Shown here: in pieces, positions 35,099 to 44,555 of the stretch
Position numbering within the stretch: position 1 is the stretch's first letter
Layout: each line of letters opens with the position of its first letter
Assembly (NCBI GenBank): GCA_965228545.1
Contig: OZ245822.1
Coordinates: 62,001-126,000, forward strand
Origin: HXMU1420-13 sp965228545
GTDB taxonomy: Bacteria > Bacteroidota > Rhodothermia > Balneolales > Balneolaceae
DNA: 64,000 nucleotides
Reading direction: 5' to 3'
Notes under the pieces: model-generated
Seen by the model: only the letters and a program-made list of their open reading frames with translations
Database searches by the model: none
What the model was told of the DNA's origin: nothing
Made by a program: the position numbers and the translations under genes

Positions 35099-37084
35099 AT
35101 GCAGGCACTTATAAAAATAGCAGGTGCAGTTTCAACAATTCTGATCTTCTCTCTGATATCACCAAATAAACTTTTCGGGCAATCTACCACACATGTATAT
35201 GATTATGGAGATATACCTCAATCGCATCTGGAAATGACGGTTTATGAAGAGGATCCAACTGCTGATGCAGTTATACTTTTCGATAAAGGAAATTCTGAAA
35301 TCAGATACTCCAACCGAAAAGGATTTGAGTTAATAACCAGCAGACATAAACGAATAAAAATTCTGGAAGACGCCGGTGTTTCTCTGGCTGATATCAGCAT
35401 TCGATTTCGTCATGAAGATCCGGAGCAAGAAATTGGTAAACTTAAAGTTACCGCTTATAATGTGATGGAGAACGGGGATGTTGTTGCAACAGAAGCCACC
35501 AAAGAGAATATTTTTGAAGAGGAGGAAACCAAATACTGGTCGGTACAAAAAATTTCGGTGCCTAATGTAAGCAAAGGCACCATCATAGAGTTGTACTACG
35601 AAATGTCTATGGAATTTTCATACTGGTATCCAACCTGGTATTTTCAAACAGATATCCCAACAATTTGGAGCGAGTATACAGCAAAAGTACCGGAGTATTT
35701 CGTTTTTAATTATCAAACGAAAGGGTATGAGGATCTTTTCTTTGAGGAAGCGAATACCTACAACAGCCGAATGGGAGATGATTTTCAGACAGGAAAAGAG
35801 CTCTATTTCGCCATGAAAAATGTGAAAGCCCTGCCTGATGAACCATACATCAAATCTAGAGAAGCTTACGAAGCTCGACTGGAATTTCAGTTTACAAGTG
35901 TAAAAGTACCGGGCGGACGAACCTACATGTATACCCAAGGTTGGGAGCATGTAATCAGCGATTTGCTAAAAAGTAATTATTTCGGAAAACGCTTGAAAAC
36001 TGACAATGCTATGGTTGCAGAAATGCAATTGGAAACCTACGGATTAGAAGCGGACCAAGAGAAAATGCGAGCACTGTATAATCTGGTTTCCAAAAGAATG
36101 GAATGGGATGGGTACAACGGACTTTTTATGGATAAAAACACCGCGAAAGTATTTGAAGAAGCGAAAGGCTCGGCAACAGAAATTAATATGGTGCTGTTGC
36201 AACTTCTAAAGGAAGCCGGCTTAAATGCCTATCCTCTAATTACCAGTACTCATAAAAATGGAGAAATAAATACCTTGTTGGGTGTGATCGATCAGTTCAA
36301 TTATGCTTTGGTTTATGTGGATCTAGAAGATGAGGCATTTATTCTAGATGCAACAGATCCTGATCGTCCTTATAACTTACTACCTGAATATGTACTTAGA
36401 ACGCAAGGACTATTGATTTACGAAGATCAAGTAATCTGGATGCCCATCAATAACGTAAGCCAAAACGCGAGCGTAAAAACAGTATTAGTAAACATCACAG
36501 AACAAGGGATAACGGGTAGTATCAGAGATCAGAACACCGGGTATTTTGCTAAAGAATTACGAAGTAATTATTTAGCTTCCGACTCGGTAAACTCGTTGCA
36601 AGAGTTGGTTTTTCAAAATAACTCGTTTAATAAAGTCACAACAGTAGCAGGAGTTCAGGATAATGAAGAGCAGGGGTTTACGTATCAACTGGAATTTGAA
36701 CAAACCGATGCGGTCGATTCGGACGTAATCTACTTCAACCCAATGGTGGTTGAGCAAGTAAACAGAAATCCATTTACTATGGATGAGCGGTTCTTTCCGG
36801 TAGATTATTTGACACCATTTCAGAAAATGGTTTCCATGAATATTTCAATTCCCGAGGGGTGGGTAATCGACGAACTTCCCAAACCCATTATTTACAGAAT
36901 GCCCGATAATTCCGCCGAATTTCAGCGGATATTGCAAGCAGGAAATGGTGCTATTATGATGAGATACATCCTTAAGGTGAATAAATCACAATATTCACCC
37001 AACGAATACGCAGCTTTAAAGGAAATGTACGATCAACTTGTAAATACGCATGCAGAACAAATTGTATTGGTGAAAGAGTCATGA
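35099..37084 (+). CDS. Secreted DUF3857/transglutaminase-fold protein, catalytic residues lost (copy 3)
   Basis: 661 residues with signal peptide (ending LFGQ, ~28), DUF3857 domain, transglutaminase-like core and DUF3858-like C-terminus (YFNPMVVEQVNRNPF, IPEGWVIDELPKPI). The Cys position is A359 (GSATEIN) and the His position Y402 (QFNYALVY); D417 in ILDAT is kept. It resembles copy 2 most closely (YPTWYFQ...WSEY segments, C-terminal EYxxLKxMYDQ), so the two look like tandem duplicates. Its TGA overlaps the ATG of copy 4 by 4 nt (ATGA). Confidence 0.8.
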   Translation: MQALIKIAGAVSTILIFSLISPNKLFGQSTTHVYDYGDIPQSHLEMTVYEEDPTADAVILFDKGNSEIRYSNRKGFELITSRHKRIKILEDAGVSLADISIRFRHEDPEQEIGKLKVTAYNVMENGDVVATEATKENIFEEEETKYWSVQKISVPNVSKGTIIELYYEMSMEFSYWYPTWYFQTDIPTIWSEYTAKVPEYFVFNYQTKGYEDLFFEEANTYNSRMGDDFQTGKELYFAMKNVKALPDEPYIKSREAYEARLEFQFTSVKVPGGRTYMYTQGWEHVISDLLKSNYFGKRLKTDNAMVAEMQLETYGLEADQEKMRALYNLVSKRMEWDGYNGLFMDKNTAKVFEEAKGSATEINMVLLQLLKEAGLNAYPLITSTHKNGEINTLLGVIDQFNYALVYVDLEDEAFILDATDPDRPYNLLPEYVLRTQGLLIYEDQVIWMPINNVSQNASVKTVLVNITEQGITGSIRDQNTGYFAKELRSNYLASDSVNSLQELVFQNNSFNKVTTVAGVQDNEEQGFTYQLEFEQTDAVDSDVIYFNPMVVEQVNRNPFTMDERFFPVDYLTPFQKMVSMNISIPEGWVIDELPKPIIYRMPDNSAEFQRILQAGNGAIMMRYILKVNKSQYSPNEYAALKEMYDQLVNTHAEQIVLVKES

Positions 37085-38994
37085 AATATAGCCTGATAAT
37101 TGTAACTACCTTTTTATTTCTTGCGTGCACCTCACCCGGTTTGTTGTACGAGTTCAGCACTCAAAATTATTATAATACTCCGGCCGATTTATTAGACGGA
37201 GCACATTCTACCATTCAGGAAAGTGATATCGAGTTGATTATTCACGACCGATCGAAGGCTACTTATCGCGAGCGGGTTGCGGTAACAATACATAACGAAG
37301 AACATCAAAAGTATGCCGATGTGTACGAATTTTATGATCAGTTAAGTAGCATCGAATACATGAACGCTCGACTGATTGACCGAAACGGGAAGATTGTTGA
37401 AACCTATTCGATTAAGGATGCAGGAGATTACAGCGTTAACGATGGAGTATCATTCTTTTCGGATAATCGAGTGAAAGTGCTCGAGTTTTATCATCCAACT
37501 TACCCCTACACCATCGAGTATGAAATTGAGAAAACACTACATGGCACGCTGAATCTACCGGATTGGTATCCTATGCAGCCCGATCAATCGGTGGTGATGT
37601 CAAGGTTTAGCATTACAGATTACAATACCGGAGTGAGAACGCATCCGGTTGAATTAAACTCCGAAGTAGCTGTAATAGAAGGGGGAGATTATACAATGTA
37701 CCGCTGGGATTATAACAACCAAACTGCAATAGAAACGGAGCCTTATTCTTCGGTTAGAGATAATTTGCCCCACATGTTGGTAGCTCCGGGCGAATTTGAA
37801 ATTGAAGGCACGGTTGGTGATGCCCGTACTTGGGAAACATTTGGGAAGTGGTATTACGATTTAGGTGCGCAAACGCGTGCCTTACCCGATGCAGCTAAAG
37901 CCGAAATCGATGCCTTAGTTAAAGGGGTAGAAAACGAGCGAGAAATTGTAGCTATCCTCTTCAATTATTTGCAAGAGAAAAACCGATATGTAAGTATCCA
38001 ACTCGGAATTGGTGGATGGAAACCCTTTCCTGCTGAGTTTGTTTTTGATAATAGTTATGGTGATTGTAAAGCACTAACAAACTACTTGTTAGCCGCCCTG
38101 GAATATGTTGGAATTGATGCACACGCTGTGTTGATTAATGCATCCGCCGATCGTCCATTGATTGAAGACTTCCCTGGAAATCAATTTAATCACGTTGTAT
38201 TGCGTGTTACCCTCGAAAATGGAGAGGAAATTTGGTTGGAATGCACCAGTAAATATCTGCCTCCGAATAATTTGGGTAATGGGTATTCGAAAAAAGCTTT
38301 GCTGGTATCTGCCGAAGGTGGAAAGGTCGTTGAAACGCCTGATGTAACAAATCAAAACAATAAAAAAGTAAGCGTATATACAATCAATATCGATGAGCAG
38401 GGACACGCAACAATTGAAGGTGAATTGGCCTACCAAGGCGCCTCGCAAGGCAGAGTTTTGTATCAATTATTATCGGTAAGCGAAGCCAAAAAAACAGAGT
38501 GGCTCGAAGATATGTTACCTACTGATAGCAAGCGAATTGAGGTGGCAGATTTTAGTGGCGTAGATTCAAAAAAGGAAATTACCAACATCAAATACAAAGC
38601 ACAGCTAGATCATTACGCACGTTCGTCTAGTAAACGGCTATATGTTCCATTAAATAAGTTGAACCGTACGCGCATAGATTTTAAAGAAGTCGACAATCGT
38701 AATTTACCCATCCGCTTTCGATACGCTTACTCCGAAAGCGATTCGGTACTCCTTAATATTCCCGATGGGTACGAGATTGAGTCAAGGCCCGTATTTACAA
38801 ACACAAGCACTGAGTTTGCTGAATACAAACAAAAACTAGAACAGTTAACCACAAACACTTATTTGTATATTCGTACAATGCAGTTGAAAGAACGAGAAAT
38901 AGCTCCTGAGTTTTATGATAATTTGAGAGGCTTCTATCAAGATCTTCGTAAGGATGATCATCAGCAGATGGTATTGGTTCGAAAAGATTCGTAA
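37081..38994 (+). CDS. DUF3857/transglutaminase-like lipoprotein with intact catalytic residues (copy 4)
   Basis: 637 residues beginning with a lipoprotein signal (FLFLAC, C16). DUF3857 domain ~45-245, transglutaminase-like core ~275-390, C-terminal beta domain to the end. Unlike the three paralogues it keeps YGDCKALTNY (C329) and NQFNHVVL (H371); WLECTS (E387) stands where the third triad acid is expected. It can therefore be an active cysteine peptidase, amidase or transglutaminase on a periplasmic or surface substrate (family knowledge plus inference). It lacks the DUF3858 ending of copies 1-3 and is more divergent. Co-translated with copy 3. Confidence 0.82.
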   Translation: MKYSLIIVTTFLFLACTSPGLLYEFSTQNYYNTPADLLDGAHSTIQESDIELIIHDRSKATYRERVAVTIHNEEHQKYADVYEFYDQLSSIEYMNARLIDRNGKIVETYSIKDAGDYSVNDGVSFFSDNRVKVLEFYHPTYPYTIEYEIEKTLHGTLNLPDWYPMQPDQSVVMSRFSITDYNTGVRTHPVELNSEVAVIEGGDYTMYRWDYNNQTAIETEPYSSVRDNLPHMLVAPGEFEIEGTVGDARTWETFGKWYYDLGAQTRALPDAAKAEIDALVKGVENEREIVAILFNYLQEKNRYVSIQLGIGGWKPFPAEFVFDNSYGDCKALTNYLLAALEYVGIDAHAVLINASADRPLIEDFPGNQFNHVVLRVTLENGEEIWLECTSKYLPPNNLGNGYSKKALLVSAEGGKVVETPDVTNQNNKKVSVYTINIDEQGHATIEGELAYQGASQGRVLYQLLSVSEAKKTEWLEDMLPTDSKRIEVADFSGVDSKKEITNIKYKAQLDHYARSSSKRLYVPLNKLNRTRIDFKEVDNRNLPIRFRYAYSESDSVLLNIPDGYEIESRPVFTNTSTEFAEYKQKLEQLTTNTYLYIRTMQLKEREIAPEFYDNLRGFYQDLRKDDHQQMVLVRKDS

Positions 38995-39057
38995 TTATTA
39001 ACAACCTGATAATGTTCAAATTTATACTATAATTGCACCAACCCTTAGATTGTGCAA

Positions 39058-40137
39058 ATGAAAGAGTATCCACCGGCTATTCGATATTTGGTGCGCATTG
39101 CATTGATTTTTGCGATTGCCGCCATCTTAAGTATCACCAAACAACTATTGGTGCCACTCTCTTTCAGTATATTTTTAGCCTATCTCTTGTATCCAAGTGC
39201 GCGTAAGCTAGAAGCGCTTAAAATACCTCGTATAGCTACTAATTTTATTGTAATTATTGTATTTATGGGCGGTATATTTACCCTTCTATTTATACTATCA
39301 CAACTTTTTGAAGGCCTATCCGAAGATTTACCCGAATTACGCAAGTCTTTTTCAACAAGTATTAATATGCTACAGCATTCGGTAGACCAGATTTTCGGTT
39401 TAAGCATTGCTCAGCAAAACGATATAATTAAAACAGCAGGGCTAAACAGCGATTATTTTGCAACCGTTATAGAAGCCGGAAAAAACCTCTTTATAACATT
39501 GGCGCTCATTCCGGTATACACGTTCTTATTATTGTTCTACCGCGATAAATTTAAAGACTTCGTTTTTATGTTGGTGAGCGACGAAAAGTCGCAAACAGTA
39601 AAAGAAATAATTCTTAAAGCTGCGGAAGTAGTTCCAAAATACTTGAAAGGCTTATTGGTTGTTTGTTTTCTTTTAATTGGATTAAATACATTGGGCTTTT
39701 ATCTGATTGGCGTAGAATATTTTCTTCTATTTGGACTGGTAGCCGCCATCTTCAATCTGATTCCCTATTTGGGTACGGTGCTTGGCTATGGAATCGTGGT
39801 ATTTTTTGTGTTAGGTACCCAATCGCCGACCGTAGCAGGCGCAGTAGTTATTCAGTTTTTCGTAGTTCAGTTTTTGGAAAATAACATCCTCACACCAAAT
39901 ATTACCGGTTCATATGTTCGGATTAATCCTTTGGTGATCATTTTCTCGCTAATTGCAGGCGGGCTTATCTGGAATTTACCCGGTATGTTTTTGGTAATTC
40001 CAACACTAGGCGTTCTCAAAATAATTTTCGAAAGTGTAGAAGAATGGAAGCCATACGCCTTTTTATTGGGTACCAGCGGAACCGAAGAACACTCAATTAC
40101 AATTAACTCGCTCAAAAAAAGATTCGGCTGGGATTAA
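39058..40137 (+). CDS. AI-2E family transporter / permease
   Basis: About 359 residues with some eight hydrophobic helices arranged as in the AI-2E/PerM/TqsA family: a paired helix start (YLVRIALIFAIAAI, LVPLSFSIFLAYLLYP), a soluble loop (LSEDLPELRKSF...), then the conserved C-terminal block LFGLVAAIFNLIPYLGTVLGYG and ENNILTPNITG. Family members export small molecules or exchange ions such as Na+/H+; the AI-2 name does not prove an autoinducer role. I start it at the second Met (MKEYPP); an alternative codon is two triplets upstream. Confidence 0.88.
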   Translation: MKEYPPAIRYLVRIALIFAIAAILSITKQLLVPLSFSIFLAYLLYPSARKLEALKIPRIATNFIVIIVFMGGIFTLLFILSQLFEGLSEDLPELRKSFSTSINMLQHSVDQIFGLSIAQQNDIIKTAGLNSDYFATVIEAGKNLFITLALIPVYTFLLLFYRDKFKDFVFMLVSDEKSQTVKEIILKAAEVVPKYLKGLLVVCFLLIGLNTLGFYLIGVEYFLLFGLVAAIFNLIPYLGTVLGYGIVVFFVLGTQSPTVAGAVVIQFFVVQFLENNILTPNITGSYVRINPLVIIFSLIAGGLIWNLPGMFLVIPTLGVLKIIFESVEEWKPYAFLLGTSGTEEHSITINSLKKRFGWD

Positions 40138-40156
40138 AAAGTATTCAAAAAAAAAT

Positions 40157-40180
40157 ATCATTAAGTAAAAACTTAATGAT
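40157..40180. repeat. Perfect 10-bp palindrome upstream of ssb
   Basis: ATCATTAAGT (40157-40166), AAAA spacer, ACTTAATGAT (40171-40180). It lies 19 bp after the permease stop and ~90 bp before ssb. A long A-run on its left would make a weak minus-strand terminator, but no minus-strand gene lies upstream; an operator for ssb is the alternative. Confidence 0.5.
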
Positions 40181-40272
40181 AGAACAAGAGAGAAAAATTT
40201 TTTTGTAAGGAATTCGATTGGCAGGCGTCTTACCTTGCAAACAAACATTAATTATAGACAGTAGGATACGTA

Positions 40273-40734
40273 ATGAGTTCACTAAACAAAGTAATGCTAA
40301 TTGGCCGTTTAGGTCAGGATCCGGAAGTAAGATACACCCAATCTAATACCGCAGTTGCCACTTTAAACATGGCTACCAGCGAGCGTTATAAAGATGGAAA
40401 CGGCGAAATTCAAGAAAAAACCGAATGGCACCGAGTAGTAGCTTGGGGTCGTTTGGCCGAAATTTGCCAGCAATATCTGCACAAAGGTTCATTGATCTAT
40501 ATCGAAGGCCCACTACAAACTCGGCAATGGGAAGATAACCAAGGCCAAAAGCGCTACACTACCGAAGTAAAAGCGCTGCAAATGACTATGTTAGATAGTA
40601 AAGGAAGTGGAAATAATTCTGGTCCTCAAAATCAAAATCAGAATCAGCAGGCACAAAATCAAAAGCCGCAAATGTCGAGCGCTACTCCCATCGATAGTTC
40701 ATTCGACAACATGGACGATGATTTACCATTTTAA
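40273..40734 (+). CDS. ssb: Single-stranded DNA-binding protein
   Basis: 153 residues: OB-fold (1-~110, with NKVMLIGRLGQDPEVRYT, EWHRVVAWGRLAEI, GSLIYIEGPLQTRQW), a Gln/Asn-rich flexible linker (~113-135), and the acidic C-terminal tip DDDLPF that recruits repair and replication partners. Normal length and composition. Single gene between the permease and its own terminator. Confidence 0.96.
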   Translation: MSSLNKVMLIGRLGQDPEVRYTQSNTAVATLNMATSERYKDGNGEIQEKTEWHRVVAWGRLAEICQQYLHKGSLIYIEGPLQTRQWEDNQGQKRYTTEVKALQMTMLDSKGSGNNSGPQNQNQNQQAQNQKPQMSSATPIDSSFDNMDDDLPF

Positions 40735-40755
40735 GTAAATACTCGGAAATATAAG

Positions 40756-40787
40756 AAAGCGACTGTCTTACCGATCGTCGCTTTTTT
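40756..40787 (+). terminator. ssb terminator
   Basis: Arms AAAGCGAC (40756-40763) and GTCGCTTT (40777-40784) followed by a T-run, 21 bp after the ssb stop. Confidence 0.88.
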
Positions 40788-40872
40788 ATTTTGTACCAAC
40801 CTCCAGCCTCATTAAATTTGAACAAACACTAACAGTTCTACCCTTATCGAAGCCCCATTTAGTTTTATCAGT

Positions 40873-42225
40873 TTGAACTTGCTACAAAGTTTCGGATTTC
40901 TAGCCACCGGTGGTGATATCGATGTATTTGTACTCTCTGTACAAATTTTTATAATGATTCTTGGCTTAATCTTCTCTGCCTTCTTTTCGGGATCTGAAGT
41001 TGCCTTTTTCTCGCTATCAACCAGATTAGAAGACCTTCAGCAAGATGAAAAAGGCCATTCTGCTGATTTTCGAATTCTGCAAATGTTAAGCAAACCACGC
41101 AGATTGCTTGCAACCATCTTAATCGGTAACACCTTTTCTAATATCATTGCCTCTGTATTGGCAGCAGTAATTACCGGCAGCCTACTAGGGTTAATCGATA
41201 TGTCGGAAGTGTTGATTTATACTATTGAGGTTATTGTACTTACATTTACCATATTAATTTTGAGTGAAATCACACCAAAACTAATTGCGATTAACGATCC
41301 ACTTGGGGTTTCAAGAAAAGTGAGTGGGCTAATTTATACACTGTACATCTTGTTAAAACCGATCGCGGTATTCTTAGCGGAAAGTGCGGTAACGTTAGAG
41401 CGTCATTTACCCAAACCAACCTCAAAAATGACCTCTGACGACATAAAAACTATGGCGGAAGTTTCGGAGCAAGAAGGCTCCATTAAAGAAGACGAGCGTG
41501 AAATTATAGAAAATGTTATAGATTTCGGTACCACAACAGTTCGAGAAATTATGACCTCAAGGGTAAATGTGGTAGGTGTTTCTGTTGATGATTCGCTTGA
41601 ATCGGTATTGGCATTGATCAAAAAAGAAGGCTACTCGCGTATGCCATTGTACGATAACGATTTGGATACCATTTTAGGCGTTATTTACGCAAAAGATGTG
41701 TTGCCATTTCTGAAAGAAGTAGAAGCAGAGCCTGCGTTTAACTGGAAGAACATCGCACGAAAAGCGTTATATGTACCGGTTACAAAAAAGCTGGACGATT
41801 TATTACGTGATTTTCAACAAGAGAAAACGCATATGGCCGTAGTTGTTGACGAGTATGGCGGAACTGAGGGAATCATTACTATGGATGATATTCTGGAAGA
41901 AATTGTGGGCGATATCATCGACGAGGAGGGCGAAGACCCTGACATGTATACTCGATTTAAATCGGGCATTTATATATTTGACGCTCAAATCGATTTGGAT
42001 GATATGGAAGACATACTTGAGTGCGAGATCACAAGTGATAATGATGAGTTCGAAACCCTTGGAGGATTAATTTATCACACCACCGAAAACCTTCCCACTG
42101 TTGGGGAACGCATTAGTTTTAAAAATCTGGAGTTAACGGTTCATTCGGTGCAAAATAATAGGATCAAAAAAGTGCGGGTTAAAGTAAACGACACTACTGA
42201 ACCGAAACAGGTTGAAGAATCCTGA
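40873..42225 (+). CDS. CNNM/CBS transporter, CorC/HlyC family (GldE-like)
   Basis: 450 residues: a CNNM membrane domain with four hydrophobic stretches (~22-45, 75-95, 105-160, SGSEVAFFSLS motif early, EITPKLIA later), a CBS pair (~215-335: REIMTSRVNVVGV, GYSRMPLYDNDLDTILG, EYGGTEGIITMDDILEEIVG), and a C-terminal CorC_HlyC domain (~350-440). The family is linked to Mg2+/Co2+ efflux; in Bacteroidota relatives include GldE of the gliding/type IX gene set. The start is a TTG. murB follows after 3 bp, so the two are co-transcribed. Confidence 0.9.
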   Translation: MNLLQSFGFLATGGDIDVFVLSVQIFIMILGLIFSAFFSGSEVAFFSLSTRLEDLQQDEKGHSADFRILQMLSKPRRLLATILIGNTFSNIIASVLAAVITGSLLGLIDMSEVLIYTIEVIVLTFTILILSEITPKLIAINDPLGVSRKVSGLIYTLYILLKPIAVFLAESAVTLERHLPKPTSKMTSDDIKTMAEVSEQEGSIKEDEREIIENVIDFGTTTVREIMTSRVNVVGVSVDDSLESVLALIKKEGYSRMPLYDNDLDTILGVIYAKDVLPFLKEVEAEPAFNWKNIARKALYVPVTKKLDDLLRDFQQEKTHMAVVVDEYGGTEGIITMDDILEEIVGDIIDEEGEDPDMYTRFKSGIYIFDAQIDLDDMEDILECEITSDNDEFETLGGLIYHTTENLPTVGERISFKNLELTVHSVQNNRIKKVRVKVNDTTEPKQVEES

Positions 42226-42228
42226 ACA

Positions 42229-43284
42229 ATGTCCAAGTTTGACCTTAGTATTTCTCACAATGTTGATCTTTCAGATCTGGCAACTATGCATGTTTCTGCT
42301 AAAGCCGGTTCCCTGATCCACATTCGCACCTTTGAAGAATTATATTATGCTTTTGAGTATATAAAGCAGCAGGAAACAGATTTTTTGATTCTCGGGGGAG
42401 GAAGTAATATCCTTTTTGCAGATGATTTTGAAGGGGTAATTTTGAATATCCGGCTCAAAGGAATTGAGATCCTAGAAGAAACGGATGAGCAGGTAGTTCT
42501 AAAGGTGGCAGCTGGTGAAAACTGGCATGAACTAGTGATGTATTGTGTTTCTAAAGGCTGGGGTGGGATTGAGAACCTGGCATTAATTCCGGGGAAAGTT
42601 GGAGCAGCTCCCATTCAAAATATTGGGGCTTATGGGGTTGAGTTATCTCAAGTTGTAGTAGAGGTTGAAGCTTTAATGATTGAATCATTGACTCATCAAA
42701 CATTTTCAAATGAGCAATGTAAATTCGGTTACCGAGATAGTATTTTTAAATCTGATCTCAAAGGTAAAACGGTGATAACCGCTATAACGATCGCATTATC
42801 GAAAAATCATAGTCCAAATTCTGAATATGGTGCGCTCAAATCAATGTTATCGGCGAAAGGTATTGAACACCCTTCTATAAAAGATGTATGTGATGCTGTA
42901 ATTGAAGTGAGAGAAAGTAAATTACCTGACCCCAATGAGTTAGGTAATAACGGTAGCTTCTTTAAGAACCCGGTTATTGATGTATTTTTATTTAATGAGC
43001 TGAAAAAAAAGTATAAAGACCTTCCGGGTTATCCTGTAACAGAGCATTTAGTTAAAGTGCCTGCCGGTTGGTTAATTGATACCGCAGGTTGGAAAGGATA
43101 TCGGGAAGGAGATGCCGGTGTTCATAAAAAACAAGCATTAGTGCTGGTGAACTACGGAAATGCTACCGGTTTACAGATATATGATTTATCCGAACGTATT
43201 AAGCAAGATATCGCAACAAAGTTTGGGGTAATCTTAGAAAGGGAAGTGAATGTGGTTAATAGCCCGAGTCGTTCTCGCCTGTAA
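42229..43284 (+). CDS. murB: UDP-N-acetylmuramate dehydrogenase
   Basis: A 351-residue FAD enzyme reducing UDP-GlcNAc-enolpyruvate to UDP-MurNAc in peptidoglycan synthesis. FAD-binding region with ILGGGSNILFADDF and IPGKVGAAPIQNIGAYG; GNNGSFFKNP contributes the catalytic serine region; CKFGYRDSIFK and PAGWLIDTAGWKG are conserved. The length and the extra C-terminal segment (VEHLVK to the end) fit type I MurB, as in E. coli. Its last 29 bp overlap the convergent membrane-protein gene on the other strand. Confidence 0.95.
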   Translation: MSKFDLSISHNVDLSDLATMHVSAKAGSLIHIRTFEELYYAFEYIKQQETDFLILGGGSNILFADDFEGVILNIRLKGIEILEETDEQVVLKVAAGENWHELVMYCVSKGWGGIENLALIPGKVGAAPIQNIGAYGVELSQVVVEVEALMIESLTHQTFSNEQCKFGYRDSIFKSDLKGKTVITAITIALSKNHSPNSEYGALKSMLSAKGIEHPSIKDVCDAVIEVRESKLPDPNELGNNGSFFKNPVIDVFLFNELKKKYKDLPGYPVTEHLVKVPAGWLIDTAGWKGYREGDAGVHKKQALVLVNYGNATGLQIYDLSERIKQDIATKFGVILEREVNVVNSPSRSRL

Positions 43285-44473
43285 AGTCGATGTATCCGGT
43301 TTGATAGCTATCAGCATCTTTCAATATTTCCAATTCGATTCTGAATGCCTCTTGCGTGTAATTGTAGAGCGAATCAAACACTAGATAGTCCATCTTATCG
43401 GTGATTTCAAGTTCTAATTCAAGAATTCGATTGGGGTTAAGGTGTACGAAATTATTGGTTTGTTTACCGGTAATAAACTTCGCTTTTGCAAGAAATATTC
43501 CATAAGTCAGTGTGTCGTAATAGTTCACAGCATCAATCCATGCAGTTGATTCCTGCTCGAAAATATAATCGCTGTTATTTCTGTGGATTAAAGTCATTTG
43601 CAGATTATTATCGGTTCGCTCCAATCCTAGCAGCTTAAACTCAATACCGTCTTCAAAGCCAGCATGCTCATCAATAGTATCCTGAGCATTTACCAAAGCA
43701 AGTAAGTATCCAAGGGTTATCATAATGTTCAATCCAATCAAAAAGAAAAAAGAGAGAATTCGTTTGAAGAAGTGAATGTCTTCGATTTTTAAAACTCGCG
43801 AAATCAGAAAAGCTGGGAAAATGGTAAGTAAAAGTCCATATAACACGATAGCAACTTCAAGATCATCTACCAGATTCATGATTTCGAATATTTCTAAAAA
43901 CATAGCTGTGGCATAAATACCATATAAAAGGATTGCCATAAAGGCAAAAGCCGAGCAACTAAACCCGATGCTATACAAATAGGCAGACCCAAAAACAGCT
44001 TCCGGTTTTTTAAATAATTTCCGGTAAATCACTTCAATGATTTGAGAAATAAGAATGAAAAACAAAATAGTGGGTAAAAACTTCATGATGAGTGAAGTGG
44101 TATTTAGGCTCACTAAATCGTTTTGCAAGGTAGAGAATAACCCCTTTTCATCGTCTAATTTATTTTGAGCAGCAACCGACCGGTTATCTTCGCTAAAACC
44201 GGATTGTTCAACCGAATAGGTTTCATTATAATATTCTTCGTAAGGAATAGAAACGAGTTCTAAGCCTAACAATAATAATATGAAACTAAATAGTAGGTAA
44301 TTAAATGGTCGAACGATTTGGTGGTAATCTTGGTCTTCATGTTTAAGTTGGATAAACGACCTGAATCGGAAAAGAATAATCCAGAATGTTCGAATATATC
44401 TTACCAAAAAGTCGTAAATATCGTCGATGGTTTCGTTAACCACCTCAAACAATTTAAAATTGTTGGAACCCAT
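43256..44473 (-). CDS. Hypothetical multi-pass membrane protein
   Basis: 405 residues with about five hydrophobic helices (~60-78, 132-150, 165-190, 203-225, 238-262) and a C-terminal ~130-residue soluble domain with beta character. The N-terminal part (RYIRTFWIILFRFRSFIQ... then RPFNYLLFSFILLLLGL) resembles the loosely defined DUF3667/YIP1-like membrane proteins, but I cannot name the family. Its 3' end overlaps murB by 29 bp on the opposite strand. The divergent M48 protease gene starts 82 bp away. Confidence 0.65.
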   Translation of the reverse strand: MGSNNFKLFEVVNETIDDIYDFLVRYIRTFWIILFRFRSFIQLKHEDQDYHQIVRPFNYLLFSFILLLLGLELVSIPYEEYYNETYSVEQSGFSEDNRSVAAQNKLDDEKGLFSTLQNDLVSLNTTSLIMKFLPTILFFILISQIIEVIYRKLFKKPEAVFGSAYLYSIGFSCSAFAFMAILLYGIYATAMFLEIFEIMNLVDDLEVAIVLYGLLLTIFPAFLISRVLKIEDIHFFKRILSFFFLIGLNIMITLGYLLALVNAQDTIDEHAGFEDGIEFKLLGLERTDNNLQMTLIHRNNSDYIFEQESTAWIDAVNYYDTLTYGIFLAKAKFITGKQTNNFVHLNPNRILELELEITDKMDYLVFDSLYNYTQEAFRIELEILKDADSYQTGYIDFTGENDSGY

Positions 44474-44555
44474 AACCCCGAACCCTTTATATTTTTAAGT
44501 AAATACCTATTATTGAGCATAAATAATAGGAAATGTTACAAAAGCTTTTTCAACC

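Noticed and set aside
39058..40137. Autoinducer-2 export system
   Set aside because: Only the broad AI-2E permease family is supported; no luxS or lsr genes are in the window.
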